A DNA stretch of 64,000 nucleotides from Haloferula sp. BvORR071 (GCF_000739615.1 NZ_BATP01000003.1:310001-374000), one strand, 5' to 3'. Shown: positions 1-8,340, numbered from the stretch's first letter. The notes: a model not told the origin generated them from the letters alone. Numbers and translations are program-made.

Positions 1-1130
1 AAGATGCCGTGCGGATCCTCGTAGTCGCCGACCAATTCCATCGGCTTGGAATTCATGATCGAAAAACCACGGCGCGGATCCTTGGTCGAGCGCACCGCGA
101 GGATCTCCTTCTTCTCACGCTTGGCGGGATCGCCGAAAGCGGAGAAGGCAACGGTCCACCCGCGCCACTCGCCGCTGGGGCGGTCGAAGAAGAGATGCGA
201 GGCGAGCTCATTCCGAAGCAAACCATCGCCACGGTCGAAGACTATCATGCCTTCGAAGCGCGGATCGAAGATGCCGGGGTTCATACTGAAGACACCTTGT
301 GCGGGATTCGGCAAGCCACCGCCGCGCGTGGTGGCCGTGAACCAGAGACGGCCATCGTCTAACAGAGGAGTCCCCTCTTCATTCGTGATCGCGCGGATGT
401 CGGCTTGGCCGATGCCGGGCGTGAGTGCGGCGCTGGCGCGATCGACCACGGCATACACACCATCCTGACCCGCGGCGCGAACCCAGGTGGACATCTTGCG
501 GAAGACCTCCTGGCGGCGAATGTCGAGGTGCTGGACGATATCGGCTCGGCCCATCAGGCGGATCTCGCCGCGGTCGCGCAGGTAGACATTGAAGCCCACG
601 GCACACATCTGCACGACGAGCGAAACGGGATGATCCGCAGGGATCGGGCTGAATTTAGCAGCTTCGCCGGAGAAGAGTTGCTTGCCTTCCTTGTCCATCC
701 CCCAACGCAGGCCGGTGATCGTGCCCTTGCCGAAAACAAGCTCAACACGCAGACGCTCGCCCGCCTCATGCACGAACTCCAGTCCCGCGCTGCCACCATC
801 CCAGGCGCTCAGTTCCAGCTCGTAGGTGGCGAAGGGATTGAAGCCGGAGAACCAGAGCGAGGTATCCGAGACACCAGCACCGCGGATCATGAGCTTGCCA
901 TCCTTGAGCGTGAACTCGGCATTTCCCGCCCTGCGCTTGATGGGATGCATCACCGGGAGATCCACAATTGAGGCGGGATCGAGGGCAGCCAGAGGCAGTG
1001 CCTGCTCGCGATCGAAGACCATCCGCTTGCTGGCCTGGCGGGTGAAGTGGATATCGGCCGGAGTGATCTCTCCGTGGAGCGGGAAGCTCAGGGCGAGAAT
1101 CGTGAGGAGGGATCGGAGCGGCCGCAGCAT
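1..1130 (-). CDS. Secreted protein of unknown function, 3' end cut by window edge
   Basis: An uninterrupted minus-strand frame runs from an ATG at 1130-1128 off the left edge, giving about 376 residues. The N-terminus (MLRPLRSLLTILALSFP) is a signal peptide, so the product is exported. Residues after it read as a beta-rich secreted protein with segments such as FSGFNPFATYELELSAWDGG and FNVYLRDRGEIRLMG, which suits a concanavalin-like or laminin-G-like module. The visible C-terminal part (FDPRFEGMIVFDRGDGLLRN, then GDYEDPHGI) looks like a propeller or glycosidase-like region. No catalytic residues can be assigned. It is divergent from nothing on its 5' side except a repeat-containing gap. I do not recognise the family with certainty; the gene call itself is firm. 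Confidence 0.75.
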   Translation of the reverse strand, partial: MLRPLRSLLTILALSFPLHGEITPADIHFTRQASKRMVFDREQALPLAALDPASIVDLPVMHPIKRRAGNAEFTLKDGKLMIRGAGVSDTSLWFSGFNPFATYELELSAWDGGSAGLEFVHEAGERLRVELVFGKGTITGLRWGMDKEGKQLFSGEAAKFSPIPADHPVSLVVQMCAVGFNVYLRDRGEIRLMGRADIVQHLDIRRQEVFRKMSTWVRAAGQDGVYAVVDRASAALTPGIGQADIRAITNEEGTPLLDDGRLWFTATTRGGGLPNPAQGVFSMNPGIFDPRFEGMIVFDRGDGLLRNELASHLFFDRPSGEWRGWTVAFSAFGDPAKREKKEILAVRSTKDPRRGFSIMNSKPMELVGDYEDPHGI

Positions 1131-1432
1131 GGGGAAATTGAGGAGAAGGACGGTGCGAGTGTCGAGGGCGGTCGTGTGGCATCCCGAGTGATGATCCCGT
1201 TTGAGCCGCAGGATCTTTCGGAGTGCGCGCGAGGATCGTCGCTTTGAGGGTGCGCTCGCCCCGATCAAGGCCAGACAAGTTCTAGGTGAGCCCAACCCAC
1301 TCGGACGGCCCGTGAGGGGTGGACTCACCTAGAACTTCAACGCTGACATCCGGGCACATTCACCCATAAAGCGGCGATTCCCGCCGCACTCCGAAAGCGG
1401 CTATGCAGCAAAGGGGGCCACCACTCGTAGCC
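1131..1432. other. Intergenic region with a hairpin-forming inverted repeat
   Basis: About 300 bases lie between the 5' end of the secreted protein gene and the 3' end of the hydroxylase gene. The only structure seen is a perfect 14-base inverted repeat, listed separately. No coding frame here resembles a protein. Confidence 0.6.
1277..1337. repeat. Perfect 14-bp inverted repeat
   Basis: AAGTTCTAGGTGAG at 1277-1290 is matched by its exact reverse complement at 1324-1337, around a 33-base loop. There is no T-run after either arm, so a simple intrinsic terminator is unlikely. It differs in sequence from the REP family seen at 11.4 kb. It could be a small miniature element, a REP of another family, or an RNA hairpin. 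Confidence 0.75.
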
Positions 1433-2230
1433 CTAGGCTTGCTCCCTCGGCCGGCTGGTCACCTCGCGGAAGCGCTTCTCATACTCCGCGTGATTGGTCT
1501 TCATGATGCGGTCCCAGAAGTTGAAGTAGAGGCCGTAGTTCCCTCGCAGCTTCTCGTGGTGCATCGCGTGGTTCGTCGGCGTGTTCAGGAACTTGCCGAG
1601 CCACGAATCCATCATCCACTTCGGGTAGATCTCGAAGCCGGTATGGCCGATGATATTGAAGGTAATCTGCCAAGCCATGAACAGGCCGAAGGCCGCGACG
1701 TGCATGGGGATGATCATCAGCACCAGCGGGAAGATCAGTGCCTGCACCACCGCCTCCGCAGGATCGAAGGCATAGGCGGCCCATGGACTGGGATTGTGCG
1801 AGAGGTGGTGCGTGCGGTGGAAGAAGCGGAAGAGCTTGCGGTGATGCATCAGGCGATGCGTCCAGTAGAACCAAGTATCGTGGATGAAGATCGCGCAGAT
1901 GATGCTGAGCCAGAACCACAGCATCGGATACTCATCCGTGTGGCGATACATCCGCGTCCAACCGTCTTTCGCCAGGGTGTAGGTCAGCACCCCGATTGCC
2001 GCGAAGATCAAGACCGAGCAAGCGGAGTAGAGCATCTCGCGCCGGATCTCCGAGGCCGCGGGAAGCTTCTGCACCACCTTGCGGTGCTTCCAGCGGCGGT
2101 AGAAGATCACATAGGCCAGCAACCAGGCGATCCCCGCGAAGAGGCTGTAGCGGATCGCGAGGGCGATCGAGGTCTGCGAGACCCCGCGGAAGAACTCCAC
2201 GACGGGCTCCAGAAGCGGCAGATCATTCAT
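1433..2230 (-). CDS. Sterol desaturase / fatty acid hydroxylase family membrane protein
   Basis: This is a 265-residue integral membrane di-iron enzyme of the fatty acid hydroxylase superfamily, expected to hydroxylate or desaturate a lipid or sterol-like substrate in the membrane. Family histidine clusters are visible: an HDTWFYWTHRLMHH segment, then FHRTHH, then NHAMHHEK near the C-terminus. Hydrophobic stretches lie at the N-terminus (IRYSLFAGIAWLLAYVIFY) and in the middle. I chose the ATG at 2230 (MNDLPLLEP) because residues upstream of it look non-coding and would overlap the divergent gene's leader. The length matches short bacterial members. The exact substrate cannot be inferred from context. 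Confidence 0.88.
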   Translation of the reverse strand: MNDLPLLEPVVEFFRGVSQTSIALAIRYSLFAGIAWLLAYVIFYRRWKHRKVVQKLPAASEIRREMLYSACSVLIFAAIGVLTYTLAKDGWTRMYRHTDEYPMLWFWLSIICAIFIHDTWFYWTHRLMHHRKLFRFFHRTHHLSHNPSPWAAYAFDPAEAVVQALIFPLVLMIIPMHVAAFGLFMAWQITFNIIGHTGFEIYPKWMMDSWLGKFLNTPTNHAMHHEKLRGNYGLYFNFWDRIMKTNHAEYEKRFREVTSRPREQA

Positions 2231-2300
2231 CGGCGGAAGAATGCGGTTTGAAATGAAGGACAGGGTTGACTGTGGCACTCCTACGGGTGGACTGCCAGTC

Positions 2301-2933
2301 ATGCTTTCGCTGAATGACTCACTCCGGCAGATCAACGCGGGGCTGGCGCGGATCCGGGAGTTCCGGCCGCTGTGGGAGAAGGAGTATTCCTACGACCCTG
2401 TGCTGACGCCGGAAGAGGTTGCAGCATTCGAGGAGAAGCACTCGTGCCGACTCCCGGAGGAATACCGGGAATTCCTCCTGCAGGTGGGCAATGGCGGCTT
2501 CGGAGGAGTCTACGAACTCAATCAGCACTTCAGCGACTCCGGCCATGAGGAGTGCCTGAAGGATGACGTCGGCCTCTCGCTCCCCTTTCCGGGCCTGCGC
2601 TATTTGAAGGACGAAGACTGCGAGGATGCCGAGGACCGCTTCAGCCCGCGACATGCACCGGGTTCGATCATCATCTGTGACGAGGGTTGCGGAACCTGGT
2701 TACGCCTCGTTATCACTGGGCCCTTCGCCGGCGAGATCTGGGTGGACGACCGAATCAATATCGACGAAGGCTTCTATCCCCACCTTGCGCCGGATGGTCC
2801 CACCTATAGGTTCCTGCCGTGGTGCCGGGATTGGGTGGCCCGGTGTGTCTATCAATATGGGCACAAAGGGAATCCGAATCGCGATCCCGGCGAGGGCGGG
2901 GCCGACTTGTCCGAATTGATGAAGGACCGCTAG
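2301..2933 (+). CDS. SMI1/KNR4 (SUKH) family protein
   Basis: This 210-residue soluble protein carries the SUKH fold signature: an LTPEEVAAFEEKHSCRLPEE helix-strand start, then YREFLLQVGNGGFGG. SUKH proteins often act as immunity proteins against polymorphic or contact-dependent toxins, but many are free-standing with unknown roles. The ATG at 2301 (MLSLNDS) fits the domain boundary better than an upstream in-frame ATG at 2241. It is followed after 3 bases by a second gene, which suggests a two-gene operon. No toxin gene is visible beside it, so an immunity role here is inference from the family. Confidence 0.85.
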   Translation: MLSLNDSLRQINAGLARIREFRPLWEKEYSYDPVLTPEEVAAFEEKHSCRLPEEYREFLLQVGNGGFGGVYELNQHFSDSGHEECLKDDVGLSLPFPGLRYLKDEDCEDAEDRFSPRHAPGSIIICDEGCGTWLRLVITGPFAGEIWVDDRINIDEGFYPHLAPDGPTYRFLPWCRDWVARCVYQYGHKGNPNRDPGEGGADLSELMKDR

Positions 2934-2936
2934 ACG

Positions 2937-3437
2937 ATGAGTTTGCTCACGAAGATCATTCGCTCCCTGCTATGGGAAAGGATCGGCGACCTTGAGTTCA
3001 GGGGCAAGGGACGCGATTCCATTCTCGTGTCACTCGGCTCGGCCACCTTCGAGGTGTATTGCGAGGACTACGAGCAAGGAGGTGAATGCCACAGCGACTG
3101 GCACCTTGCCGGATCGAAGGAGATCGCAAGCGGCAGAGAAATCAACCAGGAGGAGATCGTGAAGGTCCGGCAGGAAGCATCCAAGGACCCGAGGATTAAG
3201 ATCCGCACTTGGCGCCGGACCTCAGCCCATCTTCAACCCATCTTCAGCCGCTTGCGCAGGTCCGCCATCGCGGCCTGCCAATCCGGATCGTCTTCCCAGA
3301 GCTCCGGGAGCTCTGAGGGCTCGCGCTGGATGCGGTCGAGCGCGTCGAGCGCCTTGCGGACCAAGTTGTCTGATGCCTCCAGCTCGTTGGAACCCACCCA
3401 CTCGTTGATATCGTCCGCACCGGAGGATGCCGGGTAA
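2937..3437 (+). CDS. Hypothetical protein, probably with a damaged or overrun C-terminus
   Basis: Only 3 bases separate this ATG from the stop of the SUKH gene, so the two are probably co-transcribed. The first ~98 residues (MSLLTKIIRSLLWER... to KIRTWRR) look like real protein with a compact alpha/beta pattern. From about 3233 the frame becomes Ser/Arg-rich and lies antisense over the whole 3' part of a DUF4259 gene, which is typical of read-through beyond a lost stop. The functional protein probably ended near 3230. I do not recognise the family. A tandem 'cccatcttca' duplication sits exactly at the junction. Confidence 0.5.
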   Translation: MSLLTKIIRSLLWERIGDLEFRGKGRDSILVSLGSATFEVYCEDYEQGGECHSDWHLAGSKEIASGREINQEEIVKVRQEASKDPRIKIRTWRRTSAHLQPIFSRLRRSAIAACQSGSSSQSSGSSEGSRWMRSSASSALRTKLSDASSSLEPTHSLISSAPEDAG

Positions 3438-3631
3438 CCCCGCAGGGCCGCGACGACTTCCGCGGCGGCGATCGCCTCACAGGCGGTGTCGCACTCGATG
3501 TAGTCGTCGCCCGCGCTCAGCACGGCCTGCAGCGCTTCCTGGACGAAGGAAAGGTCTTCGTAGCCTTCCAAGTCGCCGAGCCAGTCGCAGGCGGCGTCAT
3601 TCCCGAAACTTGTGGCATTCCATGCACCCAT
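3233..3631 (-). CDS. DUF4259 domain-containing protein
   Basis: The 132-residue product starts MGAWNATSFGNDAACDWLGD, the characteristic opening of DUF4259 proteins, and continues through SFVQEALQAVLSAGDDYIE and EAIAAAEVVAALRG. These are small acidic cytosolic proteins of unknown function, often found beside immunity-type genes. The ATG at 3631-3629 is chosen because it gives the conserved MGAWN start; frames upstream are low quality. It converges with, and overlaps by 205 bases, the frame of the preceding plus-strand gene. Family identity is fairly sure; function is unknown. Confidence 0.88.
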   Translation of the reverse strand: MGAWNATSFGNDAACDWLGDLEGYEDLSFVQEALQAVLSAGDDYIECDTACEAIAAAEVVAALRGYPASSGADDINEWVGSNELEASDNLVRKALDALDRIQREPSELPELWEDDPDWQAAMADLRKRLKMG

Positions 3632-3834
3632 GATGATCGGAGGTAGGTTGGTGGATTGGTGGTTGGTTCGGGTCCTTGATTGGTACTCGGCGCAAGAAGA
3701 GCCCAAGCCCGGCGGACAATTCAACCCCAAAGCGGACCATGCCGGGAAAGAGGCGGAGAATGTGCCGTGCCGCGAAATGTCGGCCAGCTTGCCTGCCCTA
3801 CCCCTCTTGACATCCGCCGTCGTGAAGTGTTCTT

Positions 3835-4473
3835 TTGAACATAATACACGACGACGACCTGGAGATCCCCTGGAAGCACTACCGCCGCGAGAAGTTCAAG
3901 ACCGCCCGCGAGGACCTGCCGCCGCAGCCCGTGGCGCCTTGGTATCGCGGCCCGAATCCCCGCTTCCCCCGCCCCGGCTCGGTCCTGCCGATGCCGCCGC
4001 CCAGCAACATCATTCCCCTGACCGTCCTTGCCAGCGCCAAGACCCAACAAGAACAAGACGATGACGACGACGCCAGCCTGCCTCGCTGAAGGATCAGTAT
4101 CTACACCAGTGCCACCAGCAACACGAGCGCCAGCCACAGCCCAGGCATCGGCACCCGCCGCCGCAACAATCGCAAGGGCCAGCGCCAGCGCCCCGGGATC
4201 GGTATCGTCCCCGCCCGGGAAGGAGCAACCCGCCCCGCCGCGTTGCGCCGGCAGCCGCGCGCGCTGCCGCGTCGGCGATTGGGAATACCCCGCCTACATC
4301 ACCGCCTGGTGGGCCGCCGCGAGATCCAGCGCTGCCAACCCGGCCGCGAGGATACCTTCGACGTCGACAACTTCGATCCCGCCCAGCCCGTCTGGCTCTT
4401 CGAACGCTGCCCCCACCCCGCGCTCAAGTACATCCGCGGGCAGGTTTGCGATGTGTGGATGCGGGTGGGGTGA
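3835..4473 (+). pseudogene. Broken or split hypothetical gene with one in-frame stop
   Basis: One reading frame is interrupted only by a TGA at 4087-4089. The first part (TTG start at 3835, 84 residues) reads DDDLEIPWKHYRREKFKTAR and is Pro-rich. The second part ends with GREDTFDVDNFDPAQPVW and CPHPALKYIRGQVCDVW, which looks like genuine protein. Between them is a Ser/Arg/Pro low-complexity stretch. Either a single gene gained a stop codon, or there are two adjacent small genes, the second without a clear start before 4243. No family is recognised. It sits immediately before the ABC-3C operon and may be debris at its insertion boundary. Confidence 0.35.
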
Positions 4474-4598
4474 GGAGGCCCCAGAACTGCTCTCTCGCTT
4501 CCCAATAAGGCGATGGGGCTCTACCATTTCTCCTGTTTTCAACAAAATGCGTAAAGCTTGACTCTCTACGAGCATATCGGGACCTTTCTCAAGCAGAA

Positions 4599-5834
4599 AT
4601 GGAGGGACCTGACTTAACCCCTGCTCTAACCGGGACATGCTCCAGCGAGTCTTCGCAGAAGCTTTCTCATGATGCTACCGCGAGCGCGAAAGGCACAGTT
4701 TACCAAGTGGGAGTGTCAGCCTTGAAGTGCTTTGAGCTGAAGCCCAACGAAACGCTGTATTTCGAGAAATTCGGAGACGTGACAATTTCTGGATCGACAC
4801 AGATTGAAGCCAAGCATGTCGCGGAACCGCTCACCGACGGCCATATCAATTTCTGGAAAACCCTCCACAATTGGAGTCGAGCTGAATTCAATCCATCTCA
4901 TTATAGGTCTCTTATACTACTTACTACGCAAGAGTTTGGGCCTCGCTCTGAAATTCGAAAATGGGAAGATTTAGATACCGGTTTGCGCCTACAGCTCCTC
5001 CACAAGATCGGAGCCAAATCCGTAGCAAAGGCTGCCGAAAGAAAAGCCAAGAAAAGCTCGAAGAAGGCAGCCAAAAAGGCCGCTACTCAGGAGGACAAGA
5101 GACTCTCGGTTACGAAGCTCCAACAGGCGGTGCTCGACCCCGCCAATTCCATGCGGTTGCGTGAAATAGTCGAACGCTTTTCCATCGAGGCGACTTCACA
5201 ATCGCTACCGGAGCTCTACGAGAAAATCAAAAATGAGCACATCCGGCACGTAATGGCTCCCAAGCGTTCCGATTACCTCGATGCTTTGATCGGGTTCCTC
5301 ATAAACCCTTCAACCATCTCAAACAACTGGGAGATCTCTTGCGAGCGGTTCAACAACAAGTGCGCGGAGCTGACCTCCCTTTACTGCCGCCACACAAGAA
5401 CCTTCCCCCAAAAAGTCACAACTACCAATAAACCCCACCTTCCAAGCGCCTCCACATATTACAACCATCGATTTGTGGAGAAGATTCGCGAAATCGACCA
5501 CGATGAGGCAATAGTGGAAGCGATCAGAGATTACCTCTCCGCGATGGACACGATCAATGAAGAGTTTGCAACCTACGAGATTTCCAGCACAAGGACGGCC
5601 ATTTATGCTCAGGAGCTGGTCGAGCAGTTTGTGAAGAAACGTCGAATCGCCCACCGCAACTCCACTAACAGCATCGTGGACTCACAGAATTTTTATGACA
5701 AATTCACTTCTGATCCACCTCTCGAATTCTCGGGATTTTCAAGTACACCCGTCTCCTTCAGGAACGGTGTGATTCACAGTGAGATTGACGATGCCGCCAA
5801 AGATCTAGCTTGGAAGGTAGGTTCAAATCCATGA
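4599..5834 (+). CDS. ABC-3C system effector: PD-(D/E)xK nuclease-like domain plus C-terminal helical domain
   Basis: This 411-residue protein is the first gene of a three-gene operon. Residues 30-115 resemble the restriction-endonuclease-like domain of conflict effectors: KGTVYQVGVSALKCFEL, then YFEKFGDV (E56, D60) and QIEAKH (E70, K72), giving a D-x9-E-x-K catalytic pattern, then INFWKTLHNW. A Lys-rich linker (residues ~145-165) leads to a helical C-terminal domain (~170-411) that in ABC-3C systems contacts the ATPase and middle component. I infer DNA cleavage as the defensive activity. Its stop overlaps the next gene's start (ATGA, 5831-5834). Codon use is less GC-biased than that of neighbouring genes, which suggests transfer. 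Confidence 0.75.
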   Translation: MEGPDLTPALTGTCSSESSQKLSHDATASAKGTVYQVGVSALKCFELKPNETLYFEKFGDVTISGSTQIEAKHVAEPLTDGHINFWKTLHNWSRAEFNPSHYRSLILLTTQEFGPRSEIRKWEDLDTGLRLQLLHKIGAKSVAKAAERKAKKSSKKAAKKAATQEDKRLSVTKLQQAVLDPANSMRLREIVERFSIEATSQSLPELYEKIKNEHIRHVMAPKRSDYLDALIGFLINPSTISNNWEISCERFNNKCAELTSLYCRHTRTFPQKVTTTNKPHLPSASTYYNHRFVEKIREIDHDEAIVEAIRDYLSAMDTINEEFATYEISSTRTAIYAQELVEQFVKKRRIAHRNSTNSIVDSQNFYDKFTSDPPLEFSGFSSTPVSFRNGVIHSEIDDAAKDLAWKVGSNP

Positions 5835-6292
5835 GCAATGCAATAGCACACCTCCGAACGCTTCATAATAATTCATTCATCTTTTCACCTCTCTTTTGGC
5901 GCTTCTACAACACAACTGAACCCAAGGACAACTCGATTCTTCTCTCTTATTTGGTGCTACCATTGGTCCTCCCCCGGTTGAGCCGAGGAGCTTTGGCTAA
6001 CAGCACTAAGGCTAGCTCTGTCTTCACCTTGCTTCGCCGCCGGGAGATTCTACATGGCTTCCAAAGACGCCTGGAGGACCATCGAGGACTAACCGAAAGA
6101 AGCATTCAATACCTCATTGACAATGAATGCATTAAGATCACCACTGGGGCTTCAGTGGAACTCAATGGGAGGAATCTCGACGAAGATTTCTGCCCTCCCG
6201 GCACCATAATGGCGGCCCAGAAGCTAGGGAGACTGCTTTCGCCCTATGACATCCCCACGATTTTTCGACTGCTGGACATAAGAAGACTATGA
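5831..6292 (+). CDS. ABC-3C system middle component
   Basis: The 153-residue protein starts at ATG 5831, overlapping the upstream stop by 4 bases, and its own stop overlaps the ATPase start in the same way (ATGA at 6289-6292). Such tight coupling marks a stoichiometric complex. The sequence (NSFIFSPLFWRFYN, SYLVLPLVLP, RREILHGFQRRLE, SIQYLIDNECIKI) fits the small 'three-component ABC system middle component' families, which bridge the effector and the ATPase. It contains no catalytic motif. The assignment rests mostly on position and pattern; the exact middle-component subfamily cannot be named by eye. Confidence 0.75.
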   Translation: MSNAIAHLRTLHNNSFIFSPLFWRFYNTTEPKDNSILLSYLVLPLVLPRLSRGALANSTKASSVFTLLRRREILHGFQRRLEDHRGLTERSIQYLIDNECIKITTGASVELNGRNLDEDFCPPGTIMAAQKLGRLLSPYDIPTIFRLLDIRRL

Positions 6293-8340
6293 GATCCTTT
6301 GTAAGATACATTGGAGTAATGGATTACCACAATAAGGTTCACGGCGTGAATTTCAAGCCAGGCGTGAATGTGGTTACGGGCCGATCCTCGACCGGCAAGA
6401 GCGCTCTAATCGAGATATTTGATTTCTGCTTCGGCAGCTCCGATTTCACCGTGCCGGAAGGGATCATAACGCAGCATGCGGATTTGTATTTCACTATCAT
6501 CAGCGTTCGAGATCTCACCCTTGTGCTAGCTCGGCGAGAAGATGCCCGAAAGGCTTTCCTCAAGGTGGAGGTCGATTCCGAAATAATCGATAATGTCGAA
6601 AAGTTCAATCGCGACTATTTCAGCGACGCGTATTTCTCAACGTTGGATCACTTCAAGAAGGAGTTAGCCTCATACTTCGGATTGGACATCACCGATGTTG
6701 ATGAAAACTTGGAGGAGAGGGTTTATCGAGGAGGCCAGAAACAATCGCGTCCATCGATTCGCAGCTTCACTTCCTTCCTGCTTCAGCATCAAAATCTGAT
6801 CGCGAATAAGCATGCTATTTTCTACCGTTTCGACCAGAAGGAGAAGCGGGATCAGGCCATCGATCACTTCAAGATCTTCACAGGCTTTGTGGATCAAGAC
6901 TACTTCTTGAAGACTCAGAGTCTCAATGAGCTGCGGGCCCAGCAGCGCCTGCTGGAACAGAGGATTCCCCGCGCAGCAGCACTGAAGGAGCAAGCCAAAT
7001 TGCGCCTCCAGGATGCGATCAACGCTTACTCTGCCGCTACTGGAATACAACTGAATCTTGGGGCGATTGATGAATTACTGGAGAAGCCCCAAGTGGCAAT
7101 TGATGCATTGGAAATGTCCGAAGTGCAATTGGTCGCGGCTTCGGATCAACACATGAAGATTCGCGAGCACCTCGAAAAAAATAGAGCCAAGCTGACTGGC
7201 GAATTAAGAAAGCGGGAACTCAAAAGATCTGCCGTTCGGTCATCCATATCCTACGCTGATCGCTACTACAGCAATGTGCAATCGGTTCTCCTTCCTGATC
7301 GCGCCGATCTAGTCGAATCGGAATGTCCATTCTGCCATTCTCTTGGAAGCCCCATCACAAAGGAAGCAAACTTGCTTGAAGGGGCCATCACTTGGCTGAA
7401 TGGTGAACTCGAAAAGTCGCCTAAAATGCTCAGTTCCTTTGCGGAAGAAGAGGCAAAGCTGACTCGTTCAATCGATAGCATTAAAGAAGAGATCTCTCAC
7501 ATTTCTCGGCAGTTCGAGACGCTGGATCGGCAGATCGAGAGCCTCAACAAAGGAAAGTCTCAGCACGAGATCGCGTTGAAGGAGAAGCTTCGCATTGAAG
7601 GCATTCTGGGAGAGTTGCTCGAAAAGCCTGACGAGAAGCTGGCGGACGAGTTGTCCGACATCAAATCTAAGATCACTCAGCTCACACGCTTGATCTCTTC
7701 GACCTACGACCTAGACCGGAAGCTAAGGTCTGCTGAAGATCGGATCCGCGTTCTAATGAGCGAGATTTCCGAAGGTTTTGAATTTGAGAAGACATACGAC
7801 CCCGTCTGCCTTCAGTTCTCACTGACAACATTTGACCTATGGCATCAATCCCCCACCAAAGAGGTTTTTCTCCGATCCATGGGTAGTGGCGCGAATTGGC
7901 TGTCCTGCCACCTAACGCTATTCCTCGCTCTTCATAGATATTTCTGCGAACTCGGGGATTCATGCTTGATCCCATCTTTCATGTTTTTTGATCAACCCAG
8001 CCAAGTATATTTCCCAAGTGTGGTAGATCAATCTTCCGAATTCGACCCCCAAAAATTGGGGGAGTTGACCCATAAATCCACGGTCCGCATCGACGAAGAC
8101 ATTGTTGCAGTGACGAACCTGTATTCGCAACTCGTCGCATACTGTAAGACGACTCTAGAAGAAACTGGAATTGAGCCCCAGATTATTGTTACAGATCACG
8201 CTGATCATCTGAGAATTGCCGGAGATCGGGACTTCGAGGAACTAGTCTCTGGCCGCCGCTGGAGGAAACAGACCGAGGGATTTATCCAGCTGGATTCTGA
8301 GCCGCCGGAGCCTTCCCCTTCCGCTCCCTCAAATTCCTAG
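6289..8340 (+). CDS. DUF3732 ABC-type ATPase of the ABC-3C system, with zinc-hook-like CxxC
   Basis: This 683-residue SMC/Rad50-like ATPase has a Walker A at residues 31-38 (GRSSTGKS), long coiled-coil arms, and a CPFC motif at C346/C349 midway between them, like a Rad50 zinc hook. An ABC signature-like segment (GSGANWL, residues 532-538) is followed by a Walker B ending MFFDQP with D568 and Gln in place of the usual catalytic Glu. These match DUF3732, the ATPase of ABC-3C systems. I infer that it senses foreign nucleic acid or protein and licenses the upstream nuclease. It overlaps the middle component gene by 4 bases. It is less GC-rich than its surroundings. Confidence 0.88.
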   Translation: MRSFVRYIGVMDYHNKVHGVNFKPGVNVVTGRSSTGKSALIEIFDFCFGSSDFTVPEGIITQHADLYFTIISVRDLTLVLARREDARKAFLKVEVDSEIIDNVEKFNRDYFSDAYFSTLDHFKKELASYFGLDITDVDENLEERVYRGGQKQSRPSIRSFTSFLLQHQNLIANKHAIFYRFDQKEKRDQAIDHFKIFTGFVDQDYFLKTQSLNELRAQQRLLEQRIPRAAALKEQAKLRLQDAINAYSAATGIQLNLGAIDELLEKPQVAIDALEMSEVQLVAASDQHMKIREHLEKNRAKLTGELRKRELKRSAVRSSISYADRYYSNVQSVLLPDRADLVESECPFCHSLGSPITKEANLLEGAITWLNGELEKSPKMLSSFAEEEAKLTRSIDSIKEEISHISRQFETLDRQIESLNKGKSQHEIALKEKLRIEGILGELLEKPDEKLADELSDIKSKITQLTRLISSTYDLDRKLRSAEDRIRVLMSEISEGFEFEKTYDPVCLQFSLTTFDLWHQSPTKEVFLRSMGSGANWLSCHLTLFLALHRYFCELGDSCLIPSFMFFDQPSQVYFPSVVDQSSEFDPQKLGELTHKSTVRIDEDIVAVTNLYSQLVAYCKTTLEETGIEPQIIVTDHADHLRIAGDRDFEELVSGRRWRKQTEGFIQLDSEPPEPSPSAPSNS

